Source: Mermis nigrescens
Taxonomy: Eukaryota; Nematoda; Enoplea; Mermithida; Mermithidae
DNA: 64,000 nt
Direction: 5' to 3'
NCBI GenBank assembly: GCA_036768485.1
Contig: JAVLUZ010000511.1
Span: 324,411-388,410, forward strand
A model generated the notes under the pieces. It was not told the origin of the DNA and ran no database searches. It was given only the letters and a program-made list of their open reading frames with translations. Positions within the stretch are counted from its first letter, which is position 1, and every line of letters starts with the position of its first letter. The position numbers were made by a program, and so were the translations under genes. This document shows positions 31,246-42,449 of the stretch, in pieces.

Positions 31246-31337
31246 AATTCAAACACCCAATTTTCAATTTGAAAATTGACCCAATTTTCAATTTGAAAAT
31301 TGATCCAATTTTCAATGTGAAAATTGAAAATTGGGTG
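31246..31337. repeat. Palindromic tandem repeat of CCAATTTTCAATTTGAAAATTG
   Basis: Three 24-bp units, each nearly self-complementary (CAATTTTCAA/TTGAAAATTG), bounded by ACACCCAATTTTCAA and TTGAAAATTGGGTGT. The block can fold into one long or several short hairpins. Confidence 0.85.
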
Positions 31338-31643
31338 TTTTCAATTTCAAAAGTCACAACACATTGTGCTTGTGTATTGATTGAGTGAGGATTTGCAATG
31401 TGAATTCGTTGGTTAAATTTTTGTGCTTGATTATAAGTGAACTGCACATTAAGAAGAAATAACTTAATGCAGTTTTAATTTGAAAATGGATGGTGTCAAT
31501 AAGGTTGTCTTGTTTAAAAAGGATAATGCTGATGTTAAGAACAATATTGTTTTCCGCGTTCTTGGACTGTTGTCATTATTGTGGCATGTTACTGATTGTG
31601 TTTACTGACTGATGTACTGAAATCACGCTAATTAAAAGTAGTG

Positions 31644-32407
31644 TACTAGCAAAGAAAAATGCTCCGATGGAACAAAAAAGATGAATATACTTGGAATTGT
31701 GGATTATTATGGATGTAAAAGGAGGGGACTAGGAAAAATCTACCTAAAGTCGGAAAATCTGCTAAAAATCACACTTTCTCTAAGCAACGCAAAAAATCGA
31801 TGTATATTCTGCGGCCTCTAAAAAAGTGTCTTTTTTAAATAATGTTCGAAGTTTCAGATAAGAGTGTATAAACGAAATCTATCAAGGTTACTTTTAAATT
31901 GCTGGCACCTGATTGATAGAAAACTAAGAGGTATTGTATTTAAAGTTGTTTTTGTTTTATGAGCATTATAGCAAGCAAAGCAGGAGCCGATTGATTAGTG
32001 CACACAATCGTTTCGGCATGCTAGTGTATCTACATTAAGTCTGTTTCAAGTCAACTTACGTGTTTCCTACTGTTTTTAACCAACCATGTCTTCAATTGTC
32101 TTCGATGTTTGCTATTTCATTCAATTGGCTTGGAAGACTGTTAGTTTACTTAATATCATTTCCCATAGCTACTGCATAGCTAACGTGCTGCTGTTTCAAT
32201 CATTGTTATGGTTGAATATTTATTTTAATCTGTTGGCCGCAGAATATACATCGATTTTTTGCGTTGCTTAGAGAAAGTGTGATTTTTAGCAGATTTTCCG
32301 ACTTTAGGTAGATTTTTCCTAGTCCCCTCCTTTTACATCCATAATAATCCACAATTCCAAGTATATTCATCTTTTTTGTTCCATCGGAGCATTTTTCTTT
32401 GCTAGTA
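31644..32407. mobile_element. Foldback element with perfect 173-bp inverted arms
   Basis: 31644-31816 and 32235-32407 are exact reverse complements over 173 bp (TACTAGCAAAGAAAAATGCT at the outer edge, TATTCTGCGGCC at the inner edge). The 418-bp middle shows no coding frame. The outer edges share TA, which could be a TA target, but no longer TSD is visible. Confidence 0.88.
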
Positions 32408-32482
32408 AATGAATGAATGAATGATTTACTACGGAAGCACAAAACTTATTTGAATATAATTATAACTTAACACTTACGCCTT

Positions 32483-32661
32483 CACCACCGTTTTTTCCCA
32501 GCGATTTGGTTGACATCATAAATTGAACCCAAAATTTTTTTCCACTTTTTCCGACTTTTTTCCACATTATTTGGGAGGTCTAAAAACGTTCAAAATAGAG
32601 CGCCTGTGTTGAAAAATCAGTGTTTTTAAGTGGAAAAGTTTTAGTACACATGCAATAGCGG
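32483..32661 (-). repeat. hAT-I-related fragment left of the LINE
   Basis: Closely similar to 27315-27490, including the transposase start (reverse complement of MSTKSLGK). The LINE separates it from the rest of the copy at 37142. Confidence 0.75.
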
Positions 32662-32817
32662 TTTTTATTGGATCGTGATCATCTTCGTATTATTAATTGG
32701 ATCGATGCGAGTTGATGTCATACTACCGGACGAACTGTGCTCAAAATTTTGCCGATTATACAGCGTCCATTGAGGAAGATGTTCGATGCGAAACAACTTT
32801 AGCCCCAACGAATTTTT

Positions 32818-32923
32818 TTGCGTATGGTTGCAAAAATTATGGTCTTTTTGAACTTTCGTTTATTATTGCTAAGTGGCGACGTCAAAACAAACCCTGGTCC
32901 TAAACGTCAGACAAAAGATTTGA
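32818..32923 (+). pseudogene. LINE N-terminus with 2A-like peptide motif
   Basis: The frame from the Met at 32818 reads a hydrophobic run (MVFLNFRLLLLS) followed at 32875-32901 by GDVKTNPGP. This is the 2A consensus D-V/I-E-x-N-P-G-P with Lys in place of Glu. 2A sequences cause the ribosome to skip the Gly-Pro bond, and such motifs are known at the N-terminus of some CR1-type LINEs. Whether the Lys variant works is not known from sequence. Confidence 0.7.
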
Positions 32924-32959
32924 CTAGTTCGCAGTCGAAAGAAATTGACAAGAGTCAAC

Positions 32960-33156
32960 CCATTATGGCACCCTGCGTTTGTTGTTGTTCGAATGTTGGT
33001 GACGCGACTTGGCTTTTCAGTGCGGTTATTGTGGTTCGTGAGAGCACGCCGCATGTGCTTCCATCTCGGACAACTTTCATAACGAATTCGCCGCCTTGTC
33101 GTCTGATGCCTCTAAACTATTCATTTATTCTTGCACGCAATGCTACGCTTCGCAGC
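32960..33156 (+). pseudogene. LINE Cys-rich PHD-like finger, broken
   Basis: Reading across one frameshift gives CVCC, QCGYCGS (then a stop), EHAACAS, and YSCTQC: a Cys/His spacing like the PHD-type fingers near the start of CR1-group elements. A hAT-A copy interrupts it from 33165. Confidence 0.5.
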
Positions 33157-33164
33157 GTTCCTAC

Positions 33165-33408
33165 CATACGTGGGCAGCAAAAAATTTGGGTGCAAGATTT
33201 TTTGAAAGTCAAAAAATGGCCTTAAAAATGGTGGTAGGGCACATGAAAAACACCATTTTTCGACGTTTCTCATCAAGCACTATCCATTGGCATCAAAAAA
33301 TTAGCGAAAAAACGAAAAAAAAATTTTCAAAAATTGAATTCTGGGGGGGTAGTTTGATTTCTGGGGGGTATTTTGTTTCTGGGGTGCATACCCCCACGCC
33401 CAGGTGTG
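33165..33408 (-). mobile_element. hAT-A MITE inside the LINE, TSD GTTCCTAC
   Basis: A 244-bp element starting CATACGTGGGCAGC and ending CGCCCAGGTGTG. The 8-bp direct repeats GTTCCTAC at 33157-33164 and 33409-33416 are identical and fit the hAT target pattern nTnnnnAn. Removing it rejoins the LINE reading. Confidence 0.9.
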
Positions 33409-33416
33409 GTTCCTAC

Positions 33417-34030
33417 ACTCGCTTTAAACTCCTATCGATTGCTGCAGAAGCCGAACTTTGCTCCTTTGCCCGCTGAGCCTGTGGATTTTGCTCAATCATT
33501 AAACATTTCTGCAGCCACCCCTCATTGCCCTACGTTCGGCAGGTGGACCTCCTTTTGTGGCGGGCCTGTTTGTGGCCCATCGGTGTTGGACTCGGTTCAT
33601 ATAGCCGTTGACCTTCAAGAACGTTCTACCAGGGCTGTTGGTTTTAACATCAATGAACTAAAACCGGCACCACTTCTGATCAAAAAAAGTTTGATCTAGC
33701 CGAAGTTTGCCGCTTGGCGGATGACCATGATTTTGATCCTCATGGCATTACCGATTGCTATCGTTTGGGACAGGGCGATATACCTAATCGAAAATATGAA
33801 TGCTTGCTCAAAATACAATTTTTCTCAGCACACGCCCACAACTTGTGTGTTGCAGCTTTCCAGTCGCCTAAACCTGCAGCGGCGACAGACGGGATCCTAC
33901 GCGAATCTGGTTTTGACGCAATTTGTCCAATCAGGAGCATCAGGACGCTTGCGAGGAGCGTCAGTTGCATCGAATGTCTGGCGCTGATGCAAACGAGCGT
34001 CGATCATCGTGGAGGAATAATTCACGCATA
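33417..34030 (+). pseudogene. LINE ORF1-type region, broken
   Basis: Frames between the hAT-A insertion and the endonuclease read FDLAEVCRLADDHDF then ITDCYRLGQGDIPNRK. The DCYRLG word followed by basic residues resembles the conserved block of ORF1-like proteins in CR1-type elements. At least three frame changes are needed to read through. Confidence 0.45.
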
Positions 34031-34089
34031 ATTTGAGGATGCGGGGCCTCTGGCGGACGGCAGTCAGTTTTGCGTTGTTGTTTATTTAA

Positions 34090-34155
34090 TGCACGTAGTA
34101 TACTAAATAAACTAAATGAGTTTGATGCATTTTTAACAGCAAATGATTTCGATAT

Positions 34156-34230
<75 letters not shown>

Positions 34231-34790
34231 CCTGGTTAACTCCTAGTGTATCTAATGGCTTACTTTGCAATTTAAACTGTTTTAATGTGTATCGTTCCGA
34301 TAGGATCAATCGAAAAGGTGGAGGTGTTTTTATTCTTTCAAAAGTACTTTAAAATCCTACTTGCCAAGTTACCAGAAAATCTTTTCAGTGAAGAAATAGT
34401 TATTGCTGATTTCATTGGTGTAAGCTCCAAGATTCGTGAGCTACTTTTTTACAGGGCACCGGATTATGATTTCTCCCACATGAGAATGCTTTGCCGTGCT
34501 ATAGAATGGGCCTCTCAGATACAGTATCCTTTTGTCATATTAGGTGGGATTTAAATTTTCCTAATGTAGACTGGTCTAGTTTTATTTTACCTTCGAGTCC
34601 TATTAACCGATCTTTTTGCGAGTGCATGCTTTCTCTGTCTTTTAGTCAAAAAGTTCTGAACCAACACACGGTATGCATATTTTGGATGTTATTTTTGATG
34701 CCCATTCTATCGAAAACATTGAAGTCAACCCACCTTTTTCTACTAGTGATCACTCGGTTGTTACTTTTCTCTTAAATGTTCTATCTTGGA
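34090..34790 (+). pseudogene. LINE APE-type endonuclease, broken by a GT microsatellite
   Basis: Pieces in order: NARSILNKLNEFDAFL, then a (TG)n tract, then ESWLTPSVSNGLL and YRSDRINRKGGGVFI, and at 34745-34753 the SDH triad in STSDHSVVTF. These match the APE endonuclease motifs of non-LTR elements (ESWL, YR.DR..KGGG, SDH). Several frameshifts. Confidence 0.7.
34159..34227. repeat. (TG)n microsatellite, about 34 units
   Basis: A pure TG run located exactly where the LINE endonuclease encodes CVSESW, so it grew from a short TGTGTGTG within coding sequence. Confidence 0.95.
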
Positions 34791-34999
34791 AGAAAAAAGT
34801 TCAGCTAAACTTAATTTTTGCAGAGCAAATTATGATCAGATTTAAATTATTTTTTGTCCGCAATTTTGTGGCCTGACATTTTTTCGGATTGTGTTACTTG
34901 TGACGATTTCTACAACAAATTTTTGTCTGTTATAAATCCTTTTAATTTCCCAGCATGTTCCAAAAATTGAAGCTAAACCTGTAACTGTGAAAAGATACC

Positions 35000-36880
35000 C
35001 AATGAACATAAGAAAGCTGGTTGCTAAAAAACTGAGGCTGTGGCATGTTTACAAACAGAGAAAAACGCCTGAATCTAAAGCTGTTTATAATAACTGTGCA
35101 AAGTTATTAAAGGCCGAAATCTATAAATTTCACTCTTCCAAAGAGGATAAACTTATTAAATCTGGAAATTTGAATTCTTTTATAATTTTGTTAATTCTCG
35201 TATTAGTGGTGAAAGAACTATTCCAATCTTAACTGATGGCGATCGTGTGATTGCTTCTACTGACAAAGATAAGGCAAACGTTTTTAGCACACTTTTTCCT
35301 TCAGTCTTTAGTGTTCCTACGCAAACGAATTTTGGTCTTATTAATGCTTGTGCACAGCCAAAGTTATCAAACATTCGTTTTTCTGCTGATGTCGTTTTTT
35401 CTGCTATATGGAAAATTAAACCATCATTATCGATTTGCCCTGACGGACTTTGCGCATTTTTTGAGAAAAACTTGCTTTTGTACTTACCCAGCCCTTAACC
35501 ACTATTTTTGAAATATCTTTCAAAACCCATTGTATTCCTGCACTGTGGCGCACCGCTAATGTTGTTCCTGTGTATAAAAATGAGGCGACCGGAGTGATGC
35601 TAAAAATTACAGGCCGATATCGTTATGTTGTGTTACATGCAAGATCATGGAATCGATAATTAACAGTACGATGCAAGCACATTTACATGAGAATAATTTG
35701 ATCTCCTCCGGTCAGTTTGGTTTCCAAAAGGTGTAAATTGTGTGAATTGCAATTACTAAAGTGCAAAAATGAATGGACTAAATTAATTGATGAAAAAAAC
35801 ACTGTTGATGTTATCTACATTGATTTTTCTAAAGCTTTCAACACTGTAGTTCACCGTAAATTAATTTATAAACTGAAACTTTTGGATTTTTCGGAGATTT
35901 ATTGAGTTGGTTGACTTGTTTTTTGAGCGATAGGACTCAAAGAGTTGTTATTAATGGTCAGTTTTCGAGCAAAAATCTGTCACTCGCGGTGTTCCTCGAG
36001 GGCAGTATACTTGGCCCGATTCTTTTTGTTTTATTCATAAATGACATTAGCGACCGCTTAAATAGCAAAGTTTGCCTTTTTGCCGATGACGTCAAGTTTA
36101 TAATTTATCTAGCAATCACACCTAACTTCAAGATGATATTGCTAAACTCTGTAATCTGGTCCAAGGATTGGCAGTTAAAACTTGCTACTGAAAAATGCTA
36201 CGCTGCTATATCTAGGTTTTGGAAATCCCAAGCATTCTTATAGAATTTCTGACCTGACTGTAGAACAGAGTAAATTCTGTAAAGGATTTGGGTGTTTACG
36301 TATCAAGTAAACTTGATTTTAATTTCCACTATAATGATATAACACATAGAGCTTATGCTAGGGCTATGCTAATATCGAAATCATTTGCTTCTAGAAATAA
36401 ACTCAATATGTCTAGGCTTTTACTGTTTACGCCAGACCGCTTCTGAGTATTGTAGCACTGTTTGGAATCCATACTGTAAGACCCATGTTTCAATGCTCGA
36501 AAATGTTCAAAGGAAATTTACACGTAAAATTATTGGATTTCGGGGACCCTTTCTTGCGCTGAAAGACTCAGTTCCTCTAGGGGAGTTGGTATTAGCCTGG
36601 AGATTCGGCGGATTGCGTAGTGATCTGTGTATGATGTATCAGATATTGAGTGGTAGATGCGTTTTGCAAGCGTGCCGACTTTTACTTTTTAGAAAACAGC
36701 ACGCGTGCTCAAAATCTCAATGAAAATGTGAATGCACTCCCGCCTTTTCGGCCTGATGTTCGTGGGTATGATTTATCCATTAGGTGGATTCACGTATGGA
36801 ATTCCCTCCCTGAAGCTGTTGTAAGATCTCCTAGTGTTGCTTCCTCCGTGAAAAGTTGAAAAAAGTTGATCTAACGGGGA
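35000..36880 (+). pseudogene. LINE reverse transcriptase, broken
   Basis: RT blocks are visible in shifting frames: NYRPISLCC, ISSGQFGFQK, VIYIDFSKAFNTVVH (motif A, Asp at 35822), GSILGPILFVLFINDI (motif B) and LFADD at 36076-36090 (motif C). The C-terminal part has YCSTVWNPYCKTHV, ENVQRKFTRKI and RRIRSDLCMMYQIL, typical of CR1/Rex-like LINE tails. Frameshifts separate most blocks. Confidence 0.8.
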
Positions 36881-37141
36881 TATTTGCTAAGGGGCGTGTT
36901 CTAAGTGCATAATTTATTCAGCTCTGTGCCGCCTACCTTCGTCTTTTTGCAACTAATCTCGTATAAAATGTACTTTAATTTATAATTGCTTTGCTTTAGA
37001 AGATGTGGATTTTGTATGATGGATTCATGTCGAATGCTTTATTTATAATTGTATTGCATTGTATATTAATGTTTCTTCTCTTATTGTGTTCTTTTTTTGT
37101 GCTTAACGAAAAATAAAATAATATTTGTATTATTTGTATTT

Positions 37142-37735
37142 GTAGTGGAGTTCTAGGACAGATTATCGATAAAAATGCTGCAATTGGCGCCACGCGGCTT
37201 AAACATCAATAACAAGTAAGAAGTAAATCAATTTGGCGCGAAGCGCCAAAAATTTTGTAGTTTCACCTCTCTGAAACGCATTTTTGCATTACAAAAACTA
37301 ACCGAATCCGTGCAGAAGATAAGGATTTTCAATCGTAGTAAGGTTCTAGATCAAATTTTCGATAAAAATGCTGCAGTTAATGCGCGCTCAAATATTAATA
37401 AAAAAATAAGTAATTCAATTCGGAAAATTTTTGTAGTTTCACTTCTCTAAAACGCATTTTTGCATTAGAAAAACTAACTTAATCCGTGAAGAAAATAAGG
37501 ATTTTCAATCGTAGTGAAGTTCTAGATCAGATTGGTGATAAAAATGGCGCGGCACGGCTTAAGGATTACTAATAAGTAAGAATTTAATCAATTCGGCGCA
37601 AGCGCCAAAAATTTTGAAGTTTTAAATCTCTAAAACGCATTTTTAACATTAAAAATTTTCCACAAATGCCAACCAAGCCAAAAATTTTTTCCATTTCCCA
37701 AAATTTTGTTGACAAATAGACCAAAAAGCATGCCC
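37142..37735. repeat. hAT-I-related tandem array, units of about 190 bp, running into the gap
   Basis: Three to four units, each with AAGGATTTTCAATCGTAG, GATAAAAATGCTGCA, a GGCGCGAAGCGCC-like hairpin and AAACGCATTTTTGCATTA. The same module occurs at 27650-27900. Confidence 0.75.
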
Positions 37736-37835
37736 NNNNNNNNNNNNNNNNNNNNNNNNNNNNNNNNNNNNNNNNNNNNNNNNNNNNNNNNNNNNNNNNN
37801 NNNNNNNNNNNNNNNNNNNNNNNNNNNNNNNNNNN
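37736..37835. other. Assembly gap of 100 N
   Basis: Exactly 100 N; a fixed size usually marks a gap of unknown length. It falls at the end of the tandem array. Confidence 0.98.
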
Positions 37836-38774
37836 CCCGGAATGCCGCGAGGTCAGTTGACCTATCTCACCCCAGCTCAAGTTGATAAATTAACTTGTTT
37901 TCAAAGTTTACACTTGTCTTGAAATGTTTTTGGTTCCTAATCAGTGCAGCACTCTGGACCTTAAGTACAGCAACAGCGAGCTCTCATCTGGTCAATCATC
38001 ATAAATAATTAAAAAGATTTTTTGAGTTAATTTTAGGGTTGAGATAAATGAATATGGAATTTCGAACGAAATCAAATAATTAAAAAGTATTCACCATTCC
38101 TTTCCACCAAAAATATAGAAGTCCTCGACGTGGAAAGATCGACCAACCTCACCCTCGGTCTATAGTAAACCCCTGGGTGGGTTTTATTATTTTATTTGGA
38201 TAAATACACACGGCGTAGCCGGGAGGCAAAATCAAAATATCACAAAACGCTATTTCCAAAATACTACACTGAAATATAATATGACAACTGACTAACATCG
38301 ACCAATTCGTTAATACCCAATTTACATGTCTCAATTGGCGTCCATGGACGCTCACATAAAATAGAACTGAACGATATTATAGGTTATGTAAATACTAATA
38401 TGGAACAAGAACGTGAAATAATACAATATATGCGTTTTACTAAAATGATCAAAATAATGCAATGAAATCGAACGTTCAATAATTTACATAAGCAAAATAC
38501 TGATGTTAGCATATACGTAACTCTGGTTTACCGGACAAGTATCTAATAGAATTTTGTAATAAAAATTAGGGATTTATTGAGAACTGGAAGCATAGCCACG
38601 AGTGCACTCATCGCAACAATGGCTACTCGTGTTTGGCTATGTTAACCGATACAGTATCAAGCTGTTTTCGGAATGGCCTATGCGAACTGCTAAAACAAGC
38701 TCTGCCCCGTGTAACTCTCGCAGTTACATATGTGAATGGTGAGGTACCCCATTTCCGAGCCCCTAAACTATGCA

Positions 38775-38980
38775 TGTAACAGGGAGGCTTGGGGTATCCC
38801 CCAACCCGAAGCCCCCATCCTCACAGAGTCAGAAAATTTTTGACCCCTACCCGATTTTTGGAAAAATTGATAGTTTTGCCGTTTTTAGGCGTTTTTTGGA
38901 AGTTTTTGACCAAAACTTGGAGGTCATTTACTTCTCCCTCTAAAGATTGCCGGGAATCTCCTCGAATTTCGAGCCATTCA
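38775..38980 (-). repeat. rep-E copy
   Basis: TGTAACAGGGAGGCTTGGGG to GAATTTCGAGCCATTCA. Confidence 0.65.
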
Positions 38981-39042
38981 GATGTGTGCCATAAACCCCC
39001 TTGAGCGGAAGAAATTTGCCGGGAAACGGGGTTTGGGCTGTT

Positions 39043-39288
39043 AACCCTTTAGGCCCTACTTGAAAACCCCGGTTTCGGCAGTTTGGGCTACCCCGTGGCG
39101 GAGAAACCCCGACGGAACGGTGTGCTCAGTTTACGATTCTGTTTCCGGATTTTACACGATCGCTTCCGGCTTTTACCCATCGTTCCCGTTTCCGTTTCCG
39201 GATTTTACTTTTCCTTTCTATTACAAGCGATTACTTGCCATGACATGGCTTCGGTGAAACAGAATTCTGTCTATGATCGGGCCTAAAG
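39043..39288. repeat. Short element with CTTTAGGCCC/GGGCCTAAAG ends
   Basis: AACCCTTTAGGCCC and GGGCCTAAAGGTT are inverted; the middle is rich in TTTCCGGATTTTAC words like those in the 46-48-kb satellite. Confidence 0.5.
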
Positions 39289-40432
39289 GTTCAATAAGAC
39301 TGTGAACTACATAGTTCAGCATTTATTTTTGGAGCTGGAGTAAGTGGTACTACAGTCTCATATAAAGTGGGATGTTTTATTTCAATACCAATCTAGCAGT
39401 CAGGAGGGTGATCTTGCAAAATTTTATTCTTCGAAAATTGAATTTAAAACAATGACAGGGTTTCAAGAACTTTGAAGTGTACATATTTCCAACTGCTGAA
39501 TCGTCGCACGCGTGGAGGCTTCTATGATATATGGCGTAGAAAATAGTATCCATGAATATTCATTTTTATGAAGTCGCATGCACATATATTACTGGCGCTT
39601 TTTGCTATTATTTCTGCTACATATGCTGCACTGCTTCACATGAAACATCAAGCTCACGGGTTTAAGCGAAACATGCTCAGACACCCCTAAGGATTTAAGA
39701 TCTTAATTTGACTATAAATGATTGTACAACCGAATTTGCTTTAGAATCCGTGTGAAACTCCTTATTCATCACTGAGATGCTAGCTTTATAACAAATGGGG
39801 CGGGTTAGTGTCTAAAAATGAGCGAATTCGCTGATAATCGAAAAAATGAATGATTAATTATGTATGATATGAAGAGAAGAAAGATTGCGGTACGTATCGA
39901 AAAGCGTGATGAGTGTATGCAATGGAATGAAGCCACGCATCTAAATAATTGGTTAATGCAGTAACGCGCCTATAAATGGTCAATGCAAATTATTTAAAAT
40001 ACTCAATGTATAGGACGTATGAGATACAGACCTTATAAAACGTGTGTATATTAAATTAAAAATGGAAAATTTTACCTGCTTATATACCTACATATATATT
40101 TATATTAATTATACGAGTTAAAATTTTCAATATCAAGTAGGTAAATCTATCCATCTCCATCGTCATACCTAAGGCAAGATGGTTTCCTATTACCAAATTA
40201 TGCGCCCCTTCGGCTTGAATATCGTTAAAATAAGGCAGCAAATTGTTTGTCGGAAATGTATTGGTTACATAATACATCCCAACTAATCATGTGACTAATG
40301 TACTGTGTTGTTAAACTCAAGTTTATGCATTTTGCGACCAATATTTGTAGTTTGCGCCCCAGTTCTCAAGTGTATGTACACTAGAGGCAATGAATTCATA
40401 CAGTAGGTACACTAATGTTGTACATAGTGACG

Positions 40433-40589
<157 letters not shown>

Positions 40590-42180
40590 GCATATCGCGC
40601 CAATGAGGAACGTTTTTTATATCTTTCAAGGTTGAACCCGTGTAGATAACGTTTTATTTATAAATAAGCATGTTAATCCTACTTTTTATCCGAGCTCTAG
40701 ATCCGTGATCTAGTTGCCTGTTTTTTGCAGTTTACTGTAAGGCCATAAATTCTTATGTGGCAAGCTTCTTAGTACCCTCTTTTTTACTGCAACACGTGTT
40801 TTATTGAGCAAAAGATAACGTATTGACCTATATTTTATTAGAAAAGCTTGATTCCTTGATTTTATAACATGTGTTACGCGTGTTGCAGATCGTATTTCTT
40901 ACACAATTTTGAATGTTCAAATACGTTATCTCCAATTGATTTTCAGTTTTGTGCAAACTTAATGGCATTTTTTAAATTCTCATGTGCTTGGCTACCAGAA
41001 ATATGTATTTTTATTCATTTTTCTTATCTCCCTAATGACTAGATTTTCGATCTAGACCTTGGTAAGTCTAGGGTGCGTGACCCCTTGGTAACAGGAGGGT
41101 TAAGTATTATTTGGCAATTCCTCTGACTGTCTATTCCGTAGACATATGCTAAAATTAGAACGATACAAAGAAGATTAGCATGAGCCTAATTCATCAGATG
41201 TAGGCTTATGCATTAGAATATAGTTACAGTAATCCTGTTGCATATTCAATACTTGTAAAACCTAATCGGCGTAATTGATACATATCGCTCATATTTCCAA
41301 AATTTCTGCTTAATTTTCAATTCAGTTCTTTAGCTTTTGCGTTATAACAAGGTTACAGTAAGCCTGATACAGTTAACCCGGCGCACAACCCTGCTTTGCA
41401 AAACTTACTCGGCATATATCAATCATATTTGTAAAATTTCATTTCAATCGGACTACTGGTTCACGGATGTAAGCTTAAGTGTTATAAGCCACAGTAAGCC
41501 TGTTATACAACATACACAATACCTACATTTCATATGGTTGCTTGATACCTTGAGTTGACTCCATTCATCGCCGAAGTTGTTTAGCAGGAATGGAATGAAT
41601 TTCTTTAGAAAGAAATGCATCCGAACGGAGTTGCTTAGCAGGAATGCATCAAACGAAGTTGCTTAGCAGGACTCTGTGCGTATGACCACGCAAATTCGTG
41701 AAGCGTTCTAAATTTTTTCTTTTTCTAACTATGATTTATTAGCAAAACGTTTTCCTAACTAAAAGAAAGGTCAGCTAACTATTTTATTGAACAAAAAACC
41801 CGTTTTCAACAACAAAAAATGAGATAATGTATGAAATATTCTGTAGTTGTGCCACACGCCACTATATTATGGTTAAGACATGTTTATCATTTCCAGATCG
41901 ATAGCTGTATGACTGAGCTCAACGATCTTAAATAACATTCTGCTAAAAACTTAAATATGTATGTACATATAATATAAACTTCATTTTTCGGGATTACTCA
42001 CTCGTGATAATTTGGCTGCGTGAATCTGATTATGGGTCGGAAGATTAGCAAGGCTCGGACGGACGACCACATGATTTATTTGCGATAATGAACATGGCAT
42101 GTTTGATGCAGATTAAGAGAGAAACCCGAAGCTTGATTTGTATACATTTGTAGTATGTATGTACATATGTACAATTGTAA
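40590..42180. other. No gene; diverged tandem modules
   Basis: GTTACAGTAAKCCTG modules recur at about 41220, 41350 and 41490, and CGAAGTTGCTTAGCAGGA three times at 41570-41670. Confidence 0.5.
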
Positions 42181-42188
42181 AAATAGTA

Positions 42189-42261
42189 GCTGCGACCGGG
42201 ACTCGAACCCGGGACCACGGTTGACTGGACCGGCTGCTCTTGCCAACTGAGCTGCTGCAGG
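42189..42261 (-). pseudogene. tRNA-like sequence, copy 1 (tRNA pseudogene or SINE head)
   Basis: The reverse complement has a good A box (GCTCAGTTGGCAAGAGC), a good B box (GGTTCGAGTCC) and a perfect T-stem, but the acceptor stem pairs at only about five of seven positions. The anticodon arm pairs only CGGU/ACCG around a 7-nt loop, reading AGU if taken literally. A TTTTT run follows. A second copy sits about 186 bp away with the same flank (TTTCGAA-GTGTAAGTGTCC), so this unit was duplicated as a block. Confidence 0.5.
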
Positions 42262-42375
42262 CGGTTTCGAATGTGTAAGTGTCCTGCTTACACTCCTCCC
42301 CCTTTGAATGAAGTGGACTTTGAATAAAAAGCAACCGAGCCATTTCTACTCGAGACTTCCAGTGTAAAAATATTA

Positions 42376-42446
42376 GCTGCGAGCAGGACTCAAACCTGGG
42401 ACCATCGTTGACCGGACCGCTGCTCTTGCCAACTGAGCTATTGCAG
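42376..42446 (-). pseudogene. tRNA-like sequence, copy 2
   Basis: This copy has the same layout as 42189-42261 with several differences in the T-arm and anticodon arm. The A box GCTCAGTTGGCAAGAGC is unchanged. It shares the flank TGTAAAAATA.TAGCTGCGA with copy 1. It is too diverged in the stems for me to call a working tRNA. Confidence 0.45.
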
Positions 42447-42449
42447 ACG

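Larger units (their letters stand above)
32662..37141 (+). mobile_element. CR1-like non-LTR retrotransposon (LINE), decayed
   Basis: A roughly 4.2-kb element on the plus strand, after removing a 244-bp hAT-A insertion. In order: a short N-terminal stretch with a 2A-like motif, a Cys-rich PHD-like finger, an ORF1-type conserved block, an APE-type endonuclease and a reverse transcriptase, then a 3' tail of TATTTGTATTATTTGTATTTGTA type. Many frameshifts and stops show it is dead. The 2A motif with PHD finger, APE endonuclease and short-repeat tail suggest the CR1/L2 group. It interrupts a hAT-I-related repeat: left half 32483-32661, right half from 37142. Confidence 0.82.
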
